Positions 29,268 through 38,372 are shown, counted from the stretch's first letter. The stretch is DNA of 64,000 nt from Hyphomicrobiales bacterium (GCA_900466475.1 UBMI01000032.1:62001-126000); one strand, 5' to 3'. Translations and numbers: made by a program. Notes: generated by a model not told the origin, from the sequence alone.

Positions 29268-29293
29268 AAAACGGCGCCTTTCGGCGCCGTTTT
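29268..29293 (-). terminator. Terminator of the flgE-to-FliL-like flagellar operon
   Basis: An 11-base stem (AAAACGGCGCC and complement) with loop TTTC lies 22 bases after the last flagellar stop. T runs at the end on both strands make it a good bidirectional terminator. Confidence 0.88.
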
Positions 29294-29314
29294 GAATTGA
29301 CCGATCAATGGTGA

Positions 29315-29857
29315 TCAGTGACTGGCCGAGGGAGCCGGCGTTTCGGACGCGGGCGCGGTCTCGACGATCTTGACTGGCGCTCCAACCTTCTGCGGCTTGC
29401 CGCCGGAGGTTTCCTTCACGTCTTCCTTCGACAGATAGTCGAGCTGCTCCAGCATGACATCGGCCACATATTCGCCGCCGAGACGCTCGTTCATGCCCTT
29501 CTTGATCTGTTCGCGGAAAGCCCCGGGATCGAAGGCCTTGATATTGGAGACGTCGATCATCTTGTTACCGACGAGCAGGCTGAAGAGTTCGTCGGTCGTC
29601 ATTTCCGTGATCGGCAGGTTGAGGCCAGCGATCATATCCTTGTGCATCATGAAGGAGATGCGGCCGAGGAAATAGCCGTTGACCGCACCGTTGCCGATAA
29701 CGGGCACGGTGATCGTCTCGCCCTTCACCAGCTCGAGCGCGCTTTGCTTGGTATCCGCTTCAACCGGCGCCGGCGCAGTCGCCATGTTCACCGAGAAATA
29801 GACCGATGCCAACGTGACGGCGCAGACCCAGACGCCTGTGAGGACGAGCTTGATCAT
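29315..29857 (-). CDS. FliL-like single-pass membrane protein at the end of the flagellar operon
   Basis: A 180-residue protein. An N-terminal TM/signal anchor (LVLTGVWVCAVTLASVYFSV) is followed by a periplasmic domain with ITVPVIGNGAVNGYFLGRIS and then, about 70 residues later, FDPGAFREQIKKGMNERLGG and VADVMLEQLDYL. This order (strand, amphipathic strand, acidic helix, ExLrxxIkxxlNxxL, hydrophobic final strand) matches the layout of FliL. It ends in a Pro/Ala/Ser tail. A canonical fliL is present elsewhere at 53779-54282, so this would be a second FliL-like protein. The start codon immediately abuts the FlgN-like gene. Confidence 0.6.
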   Translation of the reverse strand: MIKLVLTGVWVCAVTLASVYFSVNMATAPAPVEADTKQSALELVKGETITVPVIGNGAVNGYFLGRISFMMHKDMIAGLNLPITEMTTDELFSLLVGNKMIDVSNIKAFDPGAFREQIKKGMNERLGGEYVADVMLEQLDYLSKEDVKETSGGKPQKVGAPVKIVETAPASETPAPSASH

Positions 29858-30222
29858 CAGGCATCCCGCGCGGCGAACTGTTCCTGGGAATAGGTGCCGT
29901 CAGCATCGGCATCCTGCACGGCGTTCTTCAAGAGATCGGCAACGGCGCGAACCGCCTCCAGATGCGCTTCGACGCGGCGGGCGTTTAGCGTAAGCTTCTT
30001 CTTGAGGCCATGAAGCTGGTCCAGATGCGAAGCGGCAAGCTCGGCCGGATCGGTGTCGCGGAAGAGCATCGAGAGCTCGTACAGGCACCGGCTCTTGTGC
30101 GCATTGGAGACCTTCAGATCGAACTGCGGATCGCTGCCGATCCGAGTGTTCTCATTGTCGATTATCATTTCGAGGCGCCCGAGAACGGATTTGATCCTGT
30201 ATTCGTTCGAAACTATTTCCAT
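29857..30222 (-). CDS. FlgN-like flagellar export chaperone candidate
   Basis: A 121-residue helical protein with no signal or membrane segment. It is made of long amphipathic helices (IKSVLGRLEMIIDNENTRIG, AHLDQLHGLKKKLTLNARRV, EAHLEAVRAVADLLKNAVQD), as in FlgN, the chaperone of the hook-filament junction proteins FlgK and FlgL. Both of these are encoded upstream in the same operon, which supports the reading. It overlaps the FliL-like gene by one base and follows the rod-binding gene by 11 bases. The assignment rests on size, helix content and context. Confidence 0.65.
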   Translation of the reverse strand: MEIVSNEYRIKSVLGRLEMIIDNENTRIGSDPQFDLKVSNAHKSRCLYELSMLFRDTDPAELAASHLDQLHGLKKKLTLNARRVEAHLEAVRAVADLLKNAVQDADADGTYSQEQFAARDA

Positions 30223-30233
30223 TTTATCCTCGA

Positions 30234-30800
30234 TTATGCGTCGCTTGTTGCGGACTTATTGTCGGCAGTCGGAGTGCCGAAGGTCTTGCGTTGAAAGTCG
30301 TCGATCATGCTCATTGCAGTCTTGCGGTCGTCTTCATCCGTGGAGGCGTTGACGATCTTGCCTTCCTGGCGGCGCAACTGCTCGGAATACATCTGCTTGG
30401 CAATTCCGATGCCGTCGCCCTGAGCCATGACGTTGCCGAGCTGCTCGGCCATCATGCCTTTCCAGATATCGCCCGTTGCGCCCTTGCCGAAGACATTCTC
30501 GGCATCGCTCGGCAGCATGGACTTCACGAAATTCTGCAGAACCATAGCCTCGAACTTCCGGTAGGTTTCCGGCACGTCCTCGGTCTTTTCGCGGTTCTGG
30601 ATATTGTGCAGGCCGGTCTTCTGCTTGACGTTGTCGAGAATGTCGACTGCGGAAGAAAAACCGTTACCGCTGTCGGCCAGGCTTGTCGCAGCAAAAGCGG
30701 CGCGGCTGGCTTTCAGCTTTTCCTGGGCAGCCTGAACCTCCATGGGGTCGGCCGCCTTGACGACGTCCATCACCAGATCGCTGGGGGGTGAAATAGCCAC
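30234..30800 (-). CDS. flgJ: Rod-binding protein, FlgJ N-terminal domain only
   Basis: A 188-residue cytoplasmically made, exported rod-cap-type protein. The rod-binding core is YRKFEAMVLQNFVKSMLPSD, then GATGDIWKGMMAEQLGNVMA and GIGIAKQMY, at about residues 83-150. The muramidase half of enterobacterial FlgJ is absent, as is usual in alphaproteobacteria. A lytic transglycosylase encoded at 40754-41338 in the same region may supply that activity. The start is GTG at 30800, with an AGAGGA site. It is similar to the protein named CheL in Caulobacter. Confidence 0.82.
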   Translation of the reverse strand: MAISPPSDLVMDVVKAADPMEVQAAQEKLKASRAAFAATSLADSGNGFSSAVDILDNVKQKTGLHNIQNREKTEDVPETYRKFEAMVLQNFVKSMLPSDAENVFGKGATGDIWKGMMAEQLGNVMAQGDGIGIAKQMYSEQLRRQEGKIVNASTDEDDRKTAMSMIDDFQRKTFGTPTADNKSATSDA

Positions 30801-30834
30801 GTTACAATCCTCTAATGTAAGATCGTGGCGATTA

Positions 30835-31245
30835 TTATTTTTGAAGCTTGCTGGAGGCTGGCGTTGCGAACTGCTGATCGATTACATCGTAGACGGCATT
30901 GTCATCCGCCTCACGACGCTCGGCCTGAAGGGCATCGAGCATGCTTTCCTCCAGCCGGTCGCCCTTGGCGCGCTCACGCGTCAGGCGCATTTCATGGACC
31001 TGCTGCATGCCGGTCAATTGTTGATCCTTGATGCTCAGCCTGCCGAAACGATCGGCATAACTCTGCGAGAAAGCACGATGGACAGGGTCCAGCGAGCCGA
31101 GCGCTAGAATGGCGACATCCATGGCTGCATTGACTTCGGCGCGCTGGCGGCTGGTTTCCGCCAGATCGTACTCCGCCATTTTTTCGAGATGCCGCTGAAC
31201 CGTGACCAGACGCTTGAGCTTGTCGGAGCGCTTCTTCTCCATCAT
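30835..31245 (-). CDS. FliJ-like coiled-coil flagellar protein
   Basis: A 136-residue protein predicted to be almost entirely helical and charged (KRSDKLKRLVTVQRHLEKMA, LAETSRQRAEVNAAMD, MQQVHEMRLTRERAKGDR). That is the profile of FliJ, the export-apparatus stalk that links the FliI ATPase to FlhA. The genes for FliR and FlhA lie directly upstream in the same operon, with six bases between it and fliR. No fliJ is seen beside fliI at 59938, so this is the best FliJ candidate in the window. The assignment is from shape and context. Confidence 0.6.
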   Translation of the reverse strand: MMEKKRSDKLKRLVTVQRHLEKMAEYDLAETSRQRAEVNAAMDVAILALGSLDPVHRAFSQSYADRFGRLSIKDQQLTGMQQVHEMRLTRERAKGDRLEESMLDALQAERREADDNAVYDVIDQQFATPASSKLQK

Positions 31246-31251
31246 CGCCCC

Positions 31252-32004
31252 TCACTTTCCCACGAATATGCTGCCGAAGGATTGGGCGAACTGGCTGATC
31301 AATGCAGCGATCGAGAAATAGAGCAGGAAGAGGCCGCCCATGAGCAGATAGGGCGTGGAGATGAAGTAGACCGGGATCTGCGGCGCGAGCTTGTTGATGA
31401 AGCCGATCGAGATGTTGAAGATCAGTCCGTAAATCAAATAGGGGCTCGAAAGCCGCAGCATGATGTAGGTGGTCTGCTCCAGCGTATCCGTGAAGGTGAT
31501 GAGCGTAGAGCGCAACTGCATCAACCCGCCGAAAGGCATGGTCGTGTAGGAATCGATCAGCGCGCGGAAAACGATGTGATGGAAATCCATGATGAAGAGA
31601 ACCATCAGGCCGGTCATCGTGATAAAGGCCGTCAGACTGATTTCGGGCGAATCTTCGACGATGTCAGACGTGCTCGGCTGCGTGTAGCCGACCATCATCG
31701 AGACGATCGTGGCCGCGAACTGCAGACCGAGCGTATAGAGCCGGGCGAGCATGCCATACATCACACCGATCAGTGATTCGCTGAAAATCAGGCCGATATA
31801 GGTACCGGAACTGGTGTGGACCGACGGATAGACCGTGTCCCAGAGCACCGGCAGAACGGCAAGCGAAAGCGCACCGGCAATGAAGACGCGCAATTGCTCC
31901 GGCACGCGGCCCGACGAAAAACCCGGAAGGGTCAGCACACAGCCGCCGATCCGGCAGAAAACCAGAAACAGCGCCAGAACTGTCCCTTGCGGGTCTGAAA
32001 TCAT
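31252..32004 (-). CDS. fliR: Flagellar export apparatus membrane protein FliR
   Basis: A 250-residue polytopic protein of the type III export gate, with about six hydrophobic segments. It has the N-terminal GTVLALFLVFCRIGGCVLTL and PGFSSGRVPEQLRVFIAGAL, then the central YGMLARLYTLGLQFAATIVSM. The ATG overlaps the flhA stop (ATGA), so it is translationally coupled to flhA. It works with FliP, FliQ, FlhB and FlhA in exporting rod, hook and filament proteins. Confidence 0.94.
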   Translation of the reverse strand: MISDPQGTVLALFLVFCRIGGCVLTLPGFSSGRVPEQLRVFIAGALSLAVLPVLWDTVYPSVHTSSGTYIGLIFSESLIGVMYGMLARLYTLGLQFAATIVSMMVGYTQPSTSDIVEDSPEISLTAFITMTGLMVLFIMDFHHIVFRALIDSYTTMPFGGLMQLRSTLITFTDTLEQTTYIMLRLSSPYLIYGLIFNISIGFINKLAPQIPVYFISTPYLLMGGLFLLYFSIAALISQFAQSFGSIFVGK

Positions 32005-34088
32005 GAAATCGAGCCCAGAATCTTGATTTCGATGCCCTTGGCCAGTTCCACATGCGAGAGAACGGGAAGCGTTGCGAAGAGTCGCTCGATGATCATGCGG
32101 ACATAGGAGCGCGTTTCGGGTGAGGTGACAAGGGCGAAAGGCAGGCCTCTGTCCATGAATTCACGGATAACTTTCGTCGCCTGTTCGCTGAACTCTTCGA
32201 GCGTGCGCGGATCAATGTCGAATTCGACGACTTCGCCCTTGGCATCACGCTTGAGCGCCTGGTGGAAGGCGAGGTCCCATTTGCTGCCGAGCCGCAGCAC
32301 GCGCAGCACGCCGTTGTCGGCAAGGTCGCCGCAAAGCTGCTGGGCCATGCGGATGCGGACGTGCTCGACGATCTGCTCCGTCTTCCTGACATGCGGAGCA
32401 AGTTCTGCGACCGCTTCCAGAATGAGGTGCAGGTTGCGGATCGAGACACGTTCGGCAAGAAGCAGCTTCAGCACCGCCTGCAGGCCCGAATAGGACATGT
32501 GGGACGAGCAGATCTCATCAGCGAGCTTCTTGTATTCAGGGTCGAGACGATCGATCAGAATCTTCACGTCCTTATAGGACAGAAGCTGCGGCAGGTTGTT
32601 TCTGATAACCTCGCTCATATGCGTCAGCACAACCGAGACGTTGTCGATCGGCTGGAAACCTTCACGTTTCAGATCTTCGGCGAAGTTTTCGAGGATCGAA
32701 ACCGCCGGCATGCCGAAAGCGGGTTCGCGGATTTCGTCGCCGGGAATGCTCGGCTTGCGACCGGCGCCGGTGACGACGAGAACTTCGCCGACACGCAGCA
32801 GGTTCGAGGCGACAGTCGTGCCATGGATGCGGATCTGATACGACTTCTCGGGGATGCCGATATCGTCGGTAACCTTGATTTCCGGCACGACGAAACCGTA
32901 TTGGGTGGCGAACTTCTTGCGCATCTTGCCGACGCGGAAGGCGAGTTCCTGATGGGCGCCGAGCAGGCGGGTCGAGACCATCTTGCCGAGAGCGAGCTCG
33001 ATTTCGGACGTGCGCAGAACCGCCTTGACCGAGTCCTTTTCGAGCTCCTTGGTCTGGACGACCTTCTTTTCCTCGGCTTCACGGCGAAGCAGATTTTCGG
33101 CTTCGGCCTGACGCGGAATGAACCAGGCGCCGAAGGCGAGAAGACTGCCGAGGATCACGAAGGGTACAAACGGCAGGCCCGGCATCAGAGCGAGGACGAA
33201 CATCAGCACGGCCGAGACGGAGAGTGCGCGGGGATAGCCGCTCAGCTGATTGACGACCGCCTGGTCGGTGGAGCCGGTGGTGCCGCCGCGCGAGACGAGC
33301 AGGCCGGCGGCGAGCGAGACGATGAGGGCCGGCATCTGCGAGACGAGGCCGTCACCGACCGACAACTTGACGAAGACGTCAGCTGCTTCGCCGATCGGCA
33401 TGCCATGGCGGAAATAGCCGATGATGATGCCGCCGAAGACGTTGATGGCGGTAATCAGAAGACCGGCGACAGCGTCACCGCGAACGAATTTCGAGGCACC
33501 GTCCATCGCACCGAAGAAAGAGCTTTCCTCTTCCAGTTCCTTGCGGCGGCGCTGGGCTTCCTTCTCGTCGATGATGCCGGCCGAAAGGTCGGCGTCGATC
33601 GACATCTGCTTGCCGGGGATGGCGTCCAGGGTGAAACGCGCGCCGACTTCCGCGATACGCGTCGCACCCTTGGTGATGACGATGAAGTTGATGGTGATGA
33701 GGATCAGGAAGACGATCAGACCGATGACGAAGTCGCCGGACATGACCAGGCTTGCAAAGCCGGCGATGACGCCGCCCGCCGCGTCATGTCCCTCGTTGCC
33801 GTGCGAAAGGATGACGCGCGTCGTGGCAATGTTCAACGCCAGTCGCGTCATTGTCGCGATCAGAAGGATGGTCGGGAAGGACGAGAATTCGAGAGGTTTC
33901 TGGATCCACAGCGCGACCATGAGGATCAGCACCGAGAAGGCGATCGAGAAGGCCAGGCCCATGTCGATCAAAAACGGCGGGATCGGCAGGAAGAGGATGC
34001 AGATAATACCGATGATGCCCAAGGCAAAACCGATATCACGCAGACTTGGGGCAGCTTTCGGAAGGGGTAGTGCAGGTGGTTGCGCCAT
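32001..34088 (-). CDS. flhA: Flagellar export gate protein FlhA
   Basis: A 695-residue FHIPEP-family protein. The N-terminal half contains about eight membrane segments and the FHIPEP signature RIAEVGARFTLDAIPGKQ at about 144-161. The conserved cytoplasmic loop SIDADLSAGIIDEKEAQRRR follows. The C-terminal half (about 350-695) is the cytoplasmic docking platform for chaperone-substrate complexes and for FliI/FliJ. Length and motif order are normal. It follows fliQ by 91 bases and overlaps fliR. Confidence 0.97.
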   Translation of the reverse strand: MAQPPALPLPKAAPSLRDIGFALGIIGIICILFLPIPPFLIDMGLAFSIAFSVLILMVALWIQKPLEFSSFPTILLIATMTRLALNIATTRVILSHGNEGHDAAGGVIAGFASLVMSGDFVIGLIVFLILITINFIVITKGATRIAEVGARFTLDAIPGKQMSIDADLSAGIIDEKEAQRRRKELEEESSFFGAMDGASKFVRGDAVAGLLITAINVFGGIIIGYFRHGMPIGEAADVFVKLSVGDGLVSQMPALIVSLAAGLLVSRGGTTGSTDQAVVNQLSGYPRALSVSAVLMFVLALMPGLPFVPFVILGSLLAFGAWFIPRQAEAENLLRREAEEKKVVQTKELEKDSVKAVLRTSEIELALGKMVSTRLLGAHQELAFRVGKMRKKFATQYGFVVPEIKVTDDIGIPEKSYQIRIHGTTVASNLLRVGEVLVVTGAGRKPSIPGDEIREPAFGMPAVSILENFAEDLKREGFQPIDNVSVVLTHMSEVIRNNLPQLLSYKDVKILIDRLDPEYKKLADEICSSHMSYSGLQAVLKLLLAERVSIRNLHLILEAVAELAPHVRKTEQIVEHVRIRMAQQLCGDLADNGVLRVLRLGSKWDLAFHQALKRDAKGEVVEFDIDPRTLEEFSEQATKVIREFMDRGLPFALVTSPETRSYVRMIIERLFATLPVLSHVELAKGIEIKILGSIS

Positions 34089-34179
34089 GGCGATTCCGTC
34101 TCTTCATGAGAGGAGGCGAACCTCAGAGTCCGCCCAATTCGGATCGACAGTTAAATGGCGAAGCTTGCGCGAAGTTGGC

Positions 34180-34446
34180 TCAGAAGCCTGACTGGATGCG
34201 CGAGAAGACCAGATTGGTGAAAATGGAAATCTGGGAGCCCACGAAGGGGGCCGAAATGCCGACCGTGACCAGAACGGCTACGATCTTCGGAACGAAGGTG
34301 AGTGTCGCTTCCTGCACCTGCGTGAGCGCCTGGATCAGCGCGATGACGAGACCAACGACCATTGCCGCAATGACCGCAGGACCAGCGGCAATGAGGACGG
34401 TCCAGATAGCAGCCTGGAACAGGTCGAGTGCATCAGCTTCATTCAT
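34180..34446 (-). CDS. fliQ: Flagellar export apparatus membrane protein FliQ
   Basis: An 88-residue protein with two transmembrane helices (LFQAAIWTVLIAAGPAVIAA and the following VGLVIALIQALTQVQEATLTF) and the family loop ALTQVQEATLTFVPK. It is a minor component of the export gate together with FliP and FliR. It lies between flgD and flhA, an order common in Rhizobiaceae. Confidence 0.94.
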   Translation of the reverse strand: MNEADALDLFQAAIWTVLIAAGPAVIAAMVVGLVIALIQALTQVQEATLTFVPKIVAVLVTVGISAPFVGSQISIFTNLVFSRIQSGF

Positions 34447-34562
34447 CGTCAGGCAACCTCATATCGCCTTGAAAGCAGCCAGCCCGGCTTTAACCGGACT
34501 GGTATTTTTGGCGTCATCCAAACGGACGAGCGTCAGGCCCTTTCGGCGCCGCCGTCGTCACT

Positions 34563-35021
34563 TCAGGTATTATCCGAACTGCTATCGTCGCCCGATGGAT
34601 TGGTCGGCGCCGAATCAGAAATGGAGATGCCAGCCTGAATGAGGATTTTACCGCCATTGTCCAGCGTTGCAATGAGGCCGTCGGAATAAACCTTGACGGA
34701 TTCAACCGTACCCTTGGTCTTGCCGTCAGCGCTTTCCATGTACTTGCCGACATAGCTGCTTGCCTGGGTCAGGCTGGAGCTCGTCAGAAGCGTATCGAGC
34801 TTCGTGTTCGTCTGGATCGTCTGCTCGACCTGCGAGAAGCTTGCAAGCTGAGACATCTGCTCGCTGGCATCCATCGGATCGGTCGGATCCTGATTCTTCA
34901 TCTGCGCGACCAGAAGCTGAAGGAAGTTATCGTAGTTCAGCGTGGCCTTCTGCTGCGCAGCATTGGACGAGCCATATGTGCTGCTGCCGCCGCCTACGCT
35001 CTGGGTTCCGTCTACCGCCAT
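34563..35021 (-). CDS. flgD: Flagellar hook assembly (cap) protein FlgD
   Basis: A 152-residue hook-cap protein required for FlgE polymerisation. The N-terminal core holds YDNFLQLLVAQMKNQDPTDP followed by MDASEQMSQLASFSQVEQTI, the classic FlgD pattern, at about residues 29-69. The C-terminal half is short compared with enteric FlgD, as usual in alphaproteobacteria. The frame is open back to 35201, but ATG 35021 has an AGGGAGA site and gives the family N-terminus. It overlaps the end of flbT by 10 bases. Confidence 0.93.
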   Translation of the reverse strand: MAVDGTQSVGGGSSTYGSSNAAQQKATLNYDNFLQLLVAQMKNQDPTDPMDASEQMSQLASFSQVEQTIQTNTKLDTLLTSSSLTQASSYVGKYMESADGKTKGTVESVKVYSDGLIATLDNGGKILIQAGISISDSAPTNPSGDDSSSDNT

Positions 35022-35461
35022 GGTGCGATCTCCCTGCGAATCTGCTCGACCATTGTCGGGGGCAGCTCGTGATTGTTGAGAATGCCGTCTTCGATCGCGT
35101 AGAGACCGCGGATCGCCTTCAGCGCGTCGAAGGCGCGGCCGGTCGAAACGAGTGCATCGATACGCTTCAGTTCGGCGAGAATTTCCTCGTTCTTGAAGCA
35201 TGTGAGCAGCATCGTGATCGACTTGCGGAACATCGCCGTCGAATGTTCCTTGCCCTCGGGATTGATGAGGATCATCTGGGCAATGAAGTAGAGCTGGCGA
35301 AGCGGCGTGGTCGCGCCTTCCGGCTGTAGCACGTGGTTTTCGAGAAGGAACGTCACATCGTTCAGGAATTCCAGTGCCACCTTACGGTCGACACGCAGGA
35401 CAGCGCCGTTGATGAAGATTCTTTCTCCGGCTTTCAGAGAAATGCGAAGTGTACTTTTCAT
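35012..35461 (-). CDS. flbT: Flagellin synthesis regulator FlbT
   Basis: A 149-residue FlbT-family protein (starts MKSTLRISLKAGERIFINGA; middle FLLENHVLQPEGATTPLRQLY). In Caulobacter, FlbT binds the 5' leader of flagellin mRNA and represses its translation until the hook is complete; in Brucella-type relatives it can act positively. The four flagellin genes of this window lie about 11-15 kb away and share a leader element that could be its target. It overlaps flaF by four bases and flgD by ten. Confidence 0.93.
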   Translation of the reverse strand: MKSTLRISLKAGERIFINGAVLRVDRKVALEFLNDVTFLLENHVLQPEGATTPLRQLYFIAQMILINPEGKEHSTAMFRKSITMLLTCFKNEEILAELKRIDALVSTGRAFDALKAIRGLYAIEDGILNNHELPPTMVEQIRREIAPWR

Positions 35462-35805
35462 TTAAGTCCATCCCTGATGATGGTGGTAACGTCGATGATG
35501 CCCTGGTAGTTATTCGACTGACGTTTTCTAATTCTGTCGCATTCCTTCAATATCCAGATCGCAATCGAAATAAGGTTCGCCCTGAGCTCGATCTCCAGCT
35601 GGTTGTCTGGATGCTTCAAATCCTCAACGAAGCTGATCCAGACCCTGCGGGTGTAGAAGAGAGCTTCAATAGCCTCCCGGCTGTACTTCTCTTTATCGCG
35701 CGCCGCCGAAAGCAGTTCGATCGAACGTTCGAGAACCTGCCATTCCCGCTCCTTCGCGTCGGCAACCGAGTCTTGCATGACCTCGGCATAAGAGAACTGA
35801 TACAT
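35458..35805 (-). CDS. flaF: Flagellin synthesis regulator FlaF
   Basis: A 115-residue FlaF-family protein (MYQFSYAEVMQDSVADAKER, then LELLSAARDKEKYSREAIEA-like helices). FlaF is needed for flagellin production and secretion and works opposite or together with FlbT in alphaproteobacteria. The stop overlaps the flbT start (ATGA type), so both should be made in fixed ratio. It follows flgL by 36 bases in the hook-junction operon. Confidence 0.92.
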   Translation of the reverse strand: MYQFSYAEVMQDSVADAKEREWQVLERSIELLSAARDKEKYSREAIEALFYTRRVWISFVEDLKHPDNQLEIELRANLISIAIWILKECDRIRKRQSNNYQGIIDVTTIIRDGLK

Positions 35806-35841
35806 TCATGCATCCTTCTTTATATTGCGCGCCTTTGATCA

Positions 35842-36894
35842 TCAAAGGTAGTTCACGAGACTCAACTGCTGAATCTTCGATACGATCGTGTAAGCGGTTT
35901 CGAGCTGTGTTTCCAAAGTCTTGACAAGGGTCGAGGCCTCGTAGGGATCAACACCCTGGATATCGACGAGCTTGGTCTGCATGATGTTCGCCTGGGCATC
36001 GAGGGCGTCATTCGCCTTTTCGACGCGCTCCTGCGAGAGGCCGAGCTGACTGGCCTGGGTAACGAGACCCGTGGTCGCCCTCGTCGTGTATGTGATCGCC
36101 TTGGAGGAGACTGCGCTCATCGCATCGGTGCTGAGATTCTGGCCGAATAGCGCGGCCGTCGTCACAGTTGCCAGAGCGAAGTAACGCATGCCCTCGGAAT
36201 TGGCGCTGGTCGAGGATTCAACGACTTCCGAATTGCTGATGCGGCTCGTCATGTTCTGACTGGACGCCTTCGACCAGCCGGTTGTCGGATCCGTCCAGGC
36301 GGCTTCGCTGAACATTGGCTCGACCTGGGTCTCGATGAATGTCTTCATCTCGTCGCCGGTGAGCTCGTTAACCGGCTTCGGCGTCGGCAGGCCTGCCGCG
36401 TAAGCATTCAAGGCTGTAACGATCGCCGCCGAAGTCGCCGCCGTCTTGTCCGTCAGCGGCTGAATGTCGGTATTGATGCCGGCGAAGAGGTATTCGCCGT
36501 TCACCATCGAGTTGGACGTGTCCATCATCGTCGAAAGCGCGCTCGTGGCCGACTGGATAGCGACCGTGACGCTGCCCGGATCGTGGCTGCTCTGCAACGC
36601 GGTCAGCTTGGACAGGAAGCCGTCCCCGGCCGTCTTCATTTTGGTGAGCCCGGTCTGGGCCGATTCCATGCGGGCATCTACAAGCGCATTGCTGAGCTTG
36701 ATCGATTTGATGCGGTCGACTTCGCGGGTGAAGTCGATGCTCTTGGCTGCGTAACCGCCCAGCGACACACCAATATCGGCGTAGGTGCCGGTGGTCGCTT
36801 CCATCGTCGCCTTCGTCATCTGGTTCTGCGCCTGGCGGATCGTCAACCGCATGGCGTTCTGAATGGCCGAACTTGAAATAAATGAGCTCTTCAT
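35842..36894 (-). CDS. flgL: Hook-filament junction protein FlgL
   Basis: A 350-residue HAP3 protein with flagellin-like N- and C-terminal helices: SSAIQNAMRLTIRQAQNQMT at the start and STLVKTLETQLETAYTIVSK near the end, finishing with LSLVNYL. It is exported through the type III apparatus and joins hook to filament after FlgK. It lies between flgK (three bases) and flaF. Confidence 0.92.
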   Translation of the reverse strand: MKSSFISSSAIQNAMRLTIRQAQNQMTKATMEATTGTYADIGVSLGGYAAKSIDFTREVDRIKSIKLSNALVDARMESAQTGLTKMKTAGDGFLSKLTALQSSHDPGSVTVAIQSATSALSTMMDTSNSMVNGEYLFAGINTDIQPLTDKTAATSAAIVTALNAYAAGLPTPKPVNELTGDEMKTFIETQVEPMFSEAAWTDPTTGWSKASSQNMTSRISNSEVVESSTSANSEGMRYFALATVTTAALFGQNLSTDAMSAVSSKAITYTTRATTGLVTQASQLGLSQERVEKANDALDAQANIMQTKLVDIQGVDPYEASTLVKTLETQLETAYTIVSKIQQLSLVNYL

Positions 36895-36897
36895 GGC

Positions 36898-38352
36898 TTA
36901 ACTCGCAATATCCAGCAATGCTTTCAACATTTCATCAACGGCGTTCAAAATCTTGGTCGCCGCCTTGTAGGACTGCTCTATGTCGAGAAGGAGCGTCAGT
37001 TCCTCGTCGAGGTTGACGCCGGTTTCATTGGAATAAGCTTCATCGGTTCGTGCTGCGGCAGCTTGAGTATTTTCCGCCGCCGTCGTCGCGTTGCTGCGGT
37101 TCTGTTCGAGCCAGCCGATCGAATTGGTGGCAAAGGTCAGGATGCTGACATTGGTGTCCAGACCGGTACTCGGATCGAATGCAATCCCCGAATCCATCGA
37201 CGTATAGAGACGGTCGAGTTCCGCGGTATAACCGCTCGAACCCGTCGGGTTCGCAGCCGTGCTGCTTGCATTGATGTTGCCGTCACGCAACCGCATCGGA
37301 TCGCCGCCCTTGGAGGTGACGACACGGTCATTGATCGCGATCGTTCCGGCGATGCCCTTGATGACGGTGCCAGCCGGCGGAACCCCGCCTGCGGTGCCGG
37401 TGGTCGGGTTTGTCCAGACGAAGAGGCCAGGATTGCCGTCTTCCTGGTAAAGGTTCACGAGGCCGCGAGCGACTTCGTCGAGCTGGCTCTGGAACGTCGG
37501 TGCGATATCGTCGCGGATCTGCAGAAGCGAGGCGAGGCTACCCTTGGCATTGGTCGTCGAGCCCGAGCCCATGTTGACGGCAACGCCATCGACATAGACC
37601 TTGTTGCCGACTGTGTCGGCCGCATAGGACTGCGTCGGCTCGAAGCTGACTGCGCGCGGGATCGTCTCGAACAGCGTCGTGCCGTCGGCTGTGTAGAGCA
37701 CCATGTCGTTGTTGGCGCGTGTCGCCGTAGACACGCCAACGATCTGGTTGATCTGCTTGAGGACCTTTTCGCGCTCATCGAGCGCGCTCGACGGATCTTC
37801 GTTCGATGATGTCGCCTTCTTGACGGCATTGTTGGCCGTTTCGAACTGCTTCAGCAGGCTGTTGAGCGAGTCGACCTGATTCTTGATCTGCTTGTCGGCA
37901 TCGGAACGCTGCTGCTGCACTGCCTTGGAGGCATTGTTCAGCGAGGTTACGACGTCCTGCGCCGCCGTAATCGCACCCTGGGCAGCAATAAGGTCACCGG
38001 GGGTGGCGCGGAACGTGCCGAGCTTGTCACGGAAGGTGCGCAGGGCCGTTTCGGGCGACGTTTCGTTGTCGTTGCCGCCCATGATCGATTTCAGATCTTC
38101 AAGGCCGCTCAACAGGGTCTGTTGAGCGCTGTCCTGCGAGGACGCCTTGAGATACTGTTTCAGCAGCGCATCTTCCTGTGCGCGGCTGATCTTGACCACC
38201 TGGGCGCCGTTAAGCGAGGTGGTGAGCATCGCCTGCCGGCGCACATAGTCCTTGTTGCCGGCGTTCGAGATATTGTTCGATACGATGCTGCTCTGCGCGC
38301 CCGTATTGTTGAATATGCTCTGCGCGGTGTTAAGTGCTGAAGTGAGCGACAT
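36898..38352 (-). CDS. flgK: Hook-filament junction protein FlgK
   Basis: A 484-residue HAP1 protein. The N-terminal conserved SALNTAQSIFNNTGAQSSIV is followed by SNNISNAGNKDYVRRQAML. The C-terminal conserved helix is GVNLDEELTLLLDIEQSYKA, then ATKILNAVDEMLKALLDIA. It joins hook to filament and is exported before FlgL. It follows flgE by 20 bases, giving the order flgE-flgK-flgL of one operon. Confidence 0.94.
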   Translation of the reverse strand: MSLTSALNTAQSIFNNTGAQSSIVSNNISNAGNKDYVRRQAMLTTSLNGAQVVKISRAQEDALLKQYLKASSQDSAQQTLLSGLEDLKSIMGGNDNETSPETALRTFRDKLGTFRATPGDLIAAQGAITAAQDVVTSLNNASKAVQQQRSDADKQIKNQVDSLNSLLKQFETANNAVKKATSSNEDPSSALDEREKVLKQINQIVGVSTATRANNDMVLYTADGTTLFETIPRAVSFEPTQSYAADTVGNKVYVDGVAVNMGSGSTTNAKGSLASLLQIRDDIAPTFQSQLDEVARGLVNLYQEDGNPGLFVWTNPTTGTAGGVPPAGTVIKGIAGTIAINDRVVTSKGGDPMRLRDGNINASSTAANPTGSSGYTAELDRLYTSMDSGIAFDPSTGLDTNVSILTFATNSIGWLEQNRSNATTAAENTQAAAARTDEAYSNETGVNLDEELTLLLDIEQSYKAATKILNAVDEMLKALLDIAS

Positions 38353-38372
38353 GGCTTACCCGTTACCCTGAA

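Noticed and set aside
32262..34070. 602-codon open frame on the plus strand
   Set aside because: Antisense shadow of flhA; the translated sequence is highly acidic and low in hydrophobic residues.
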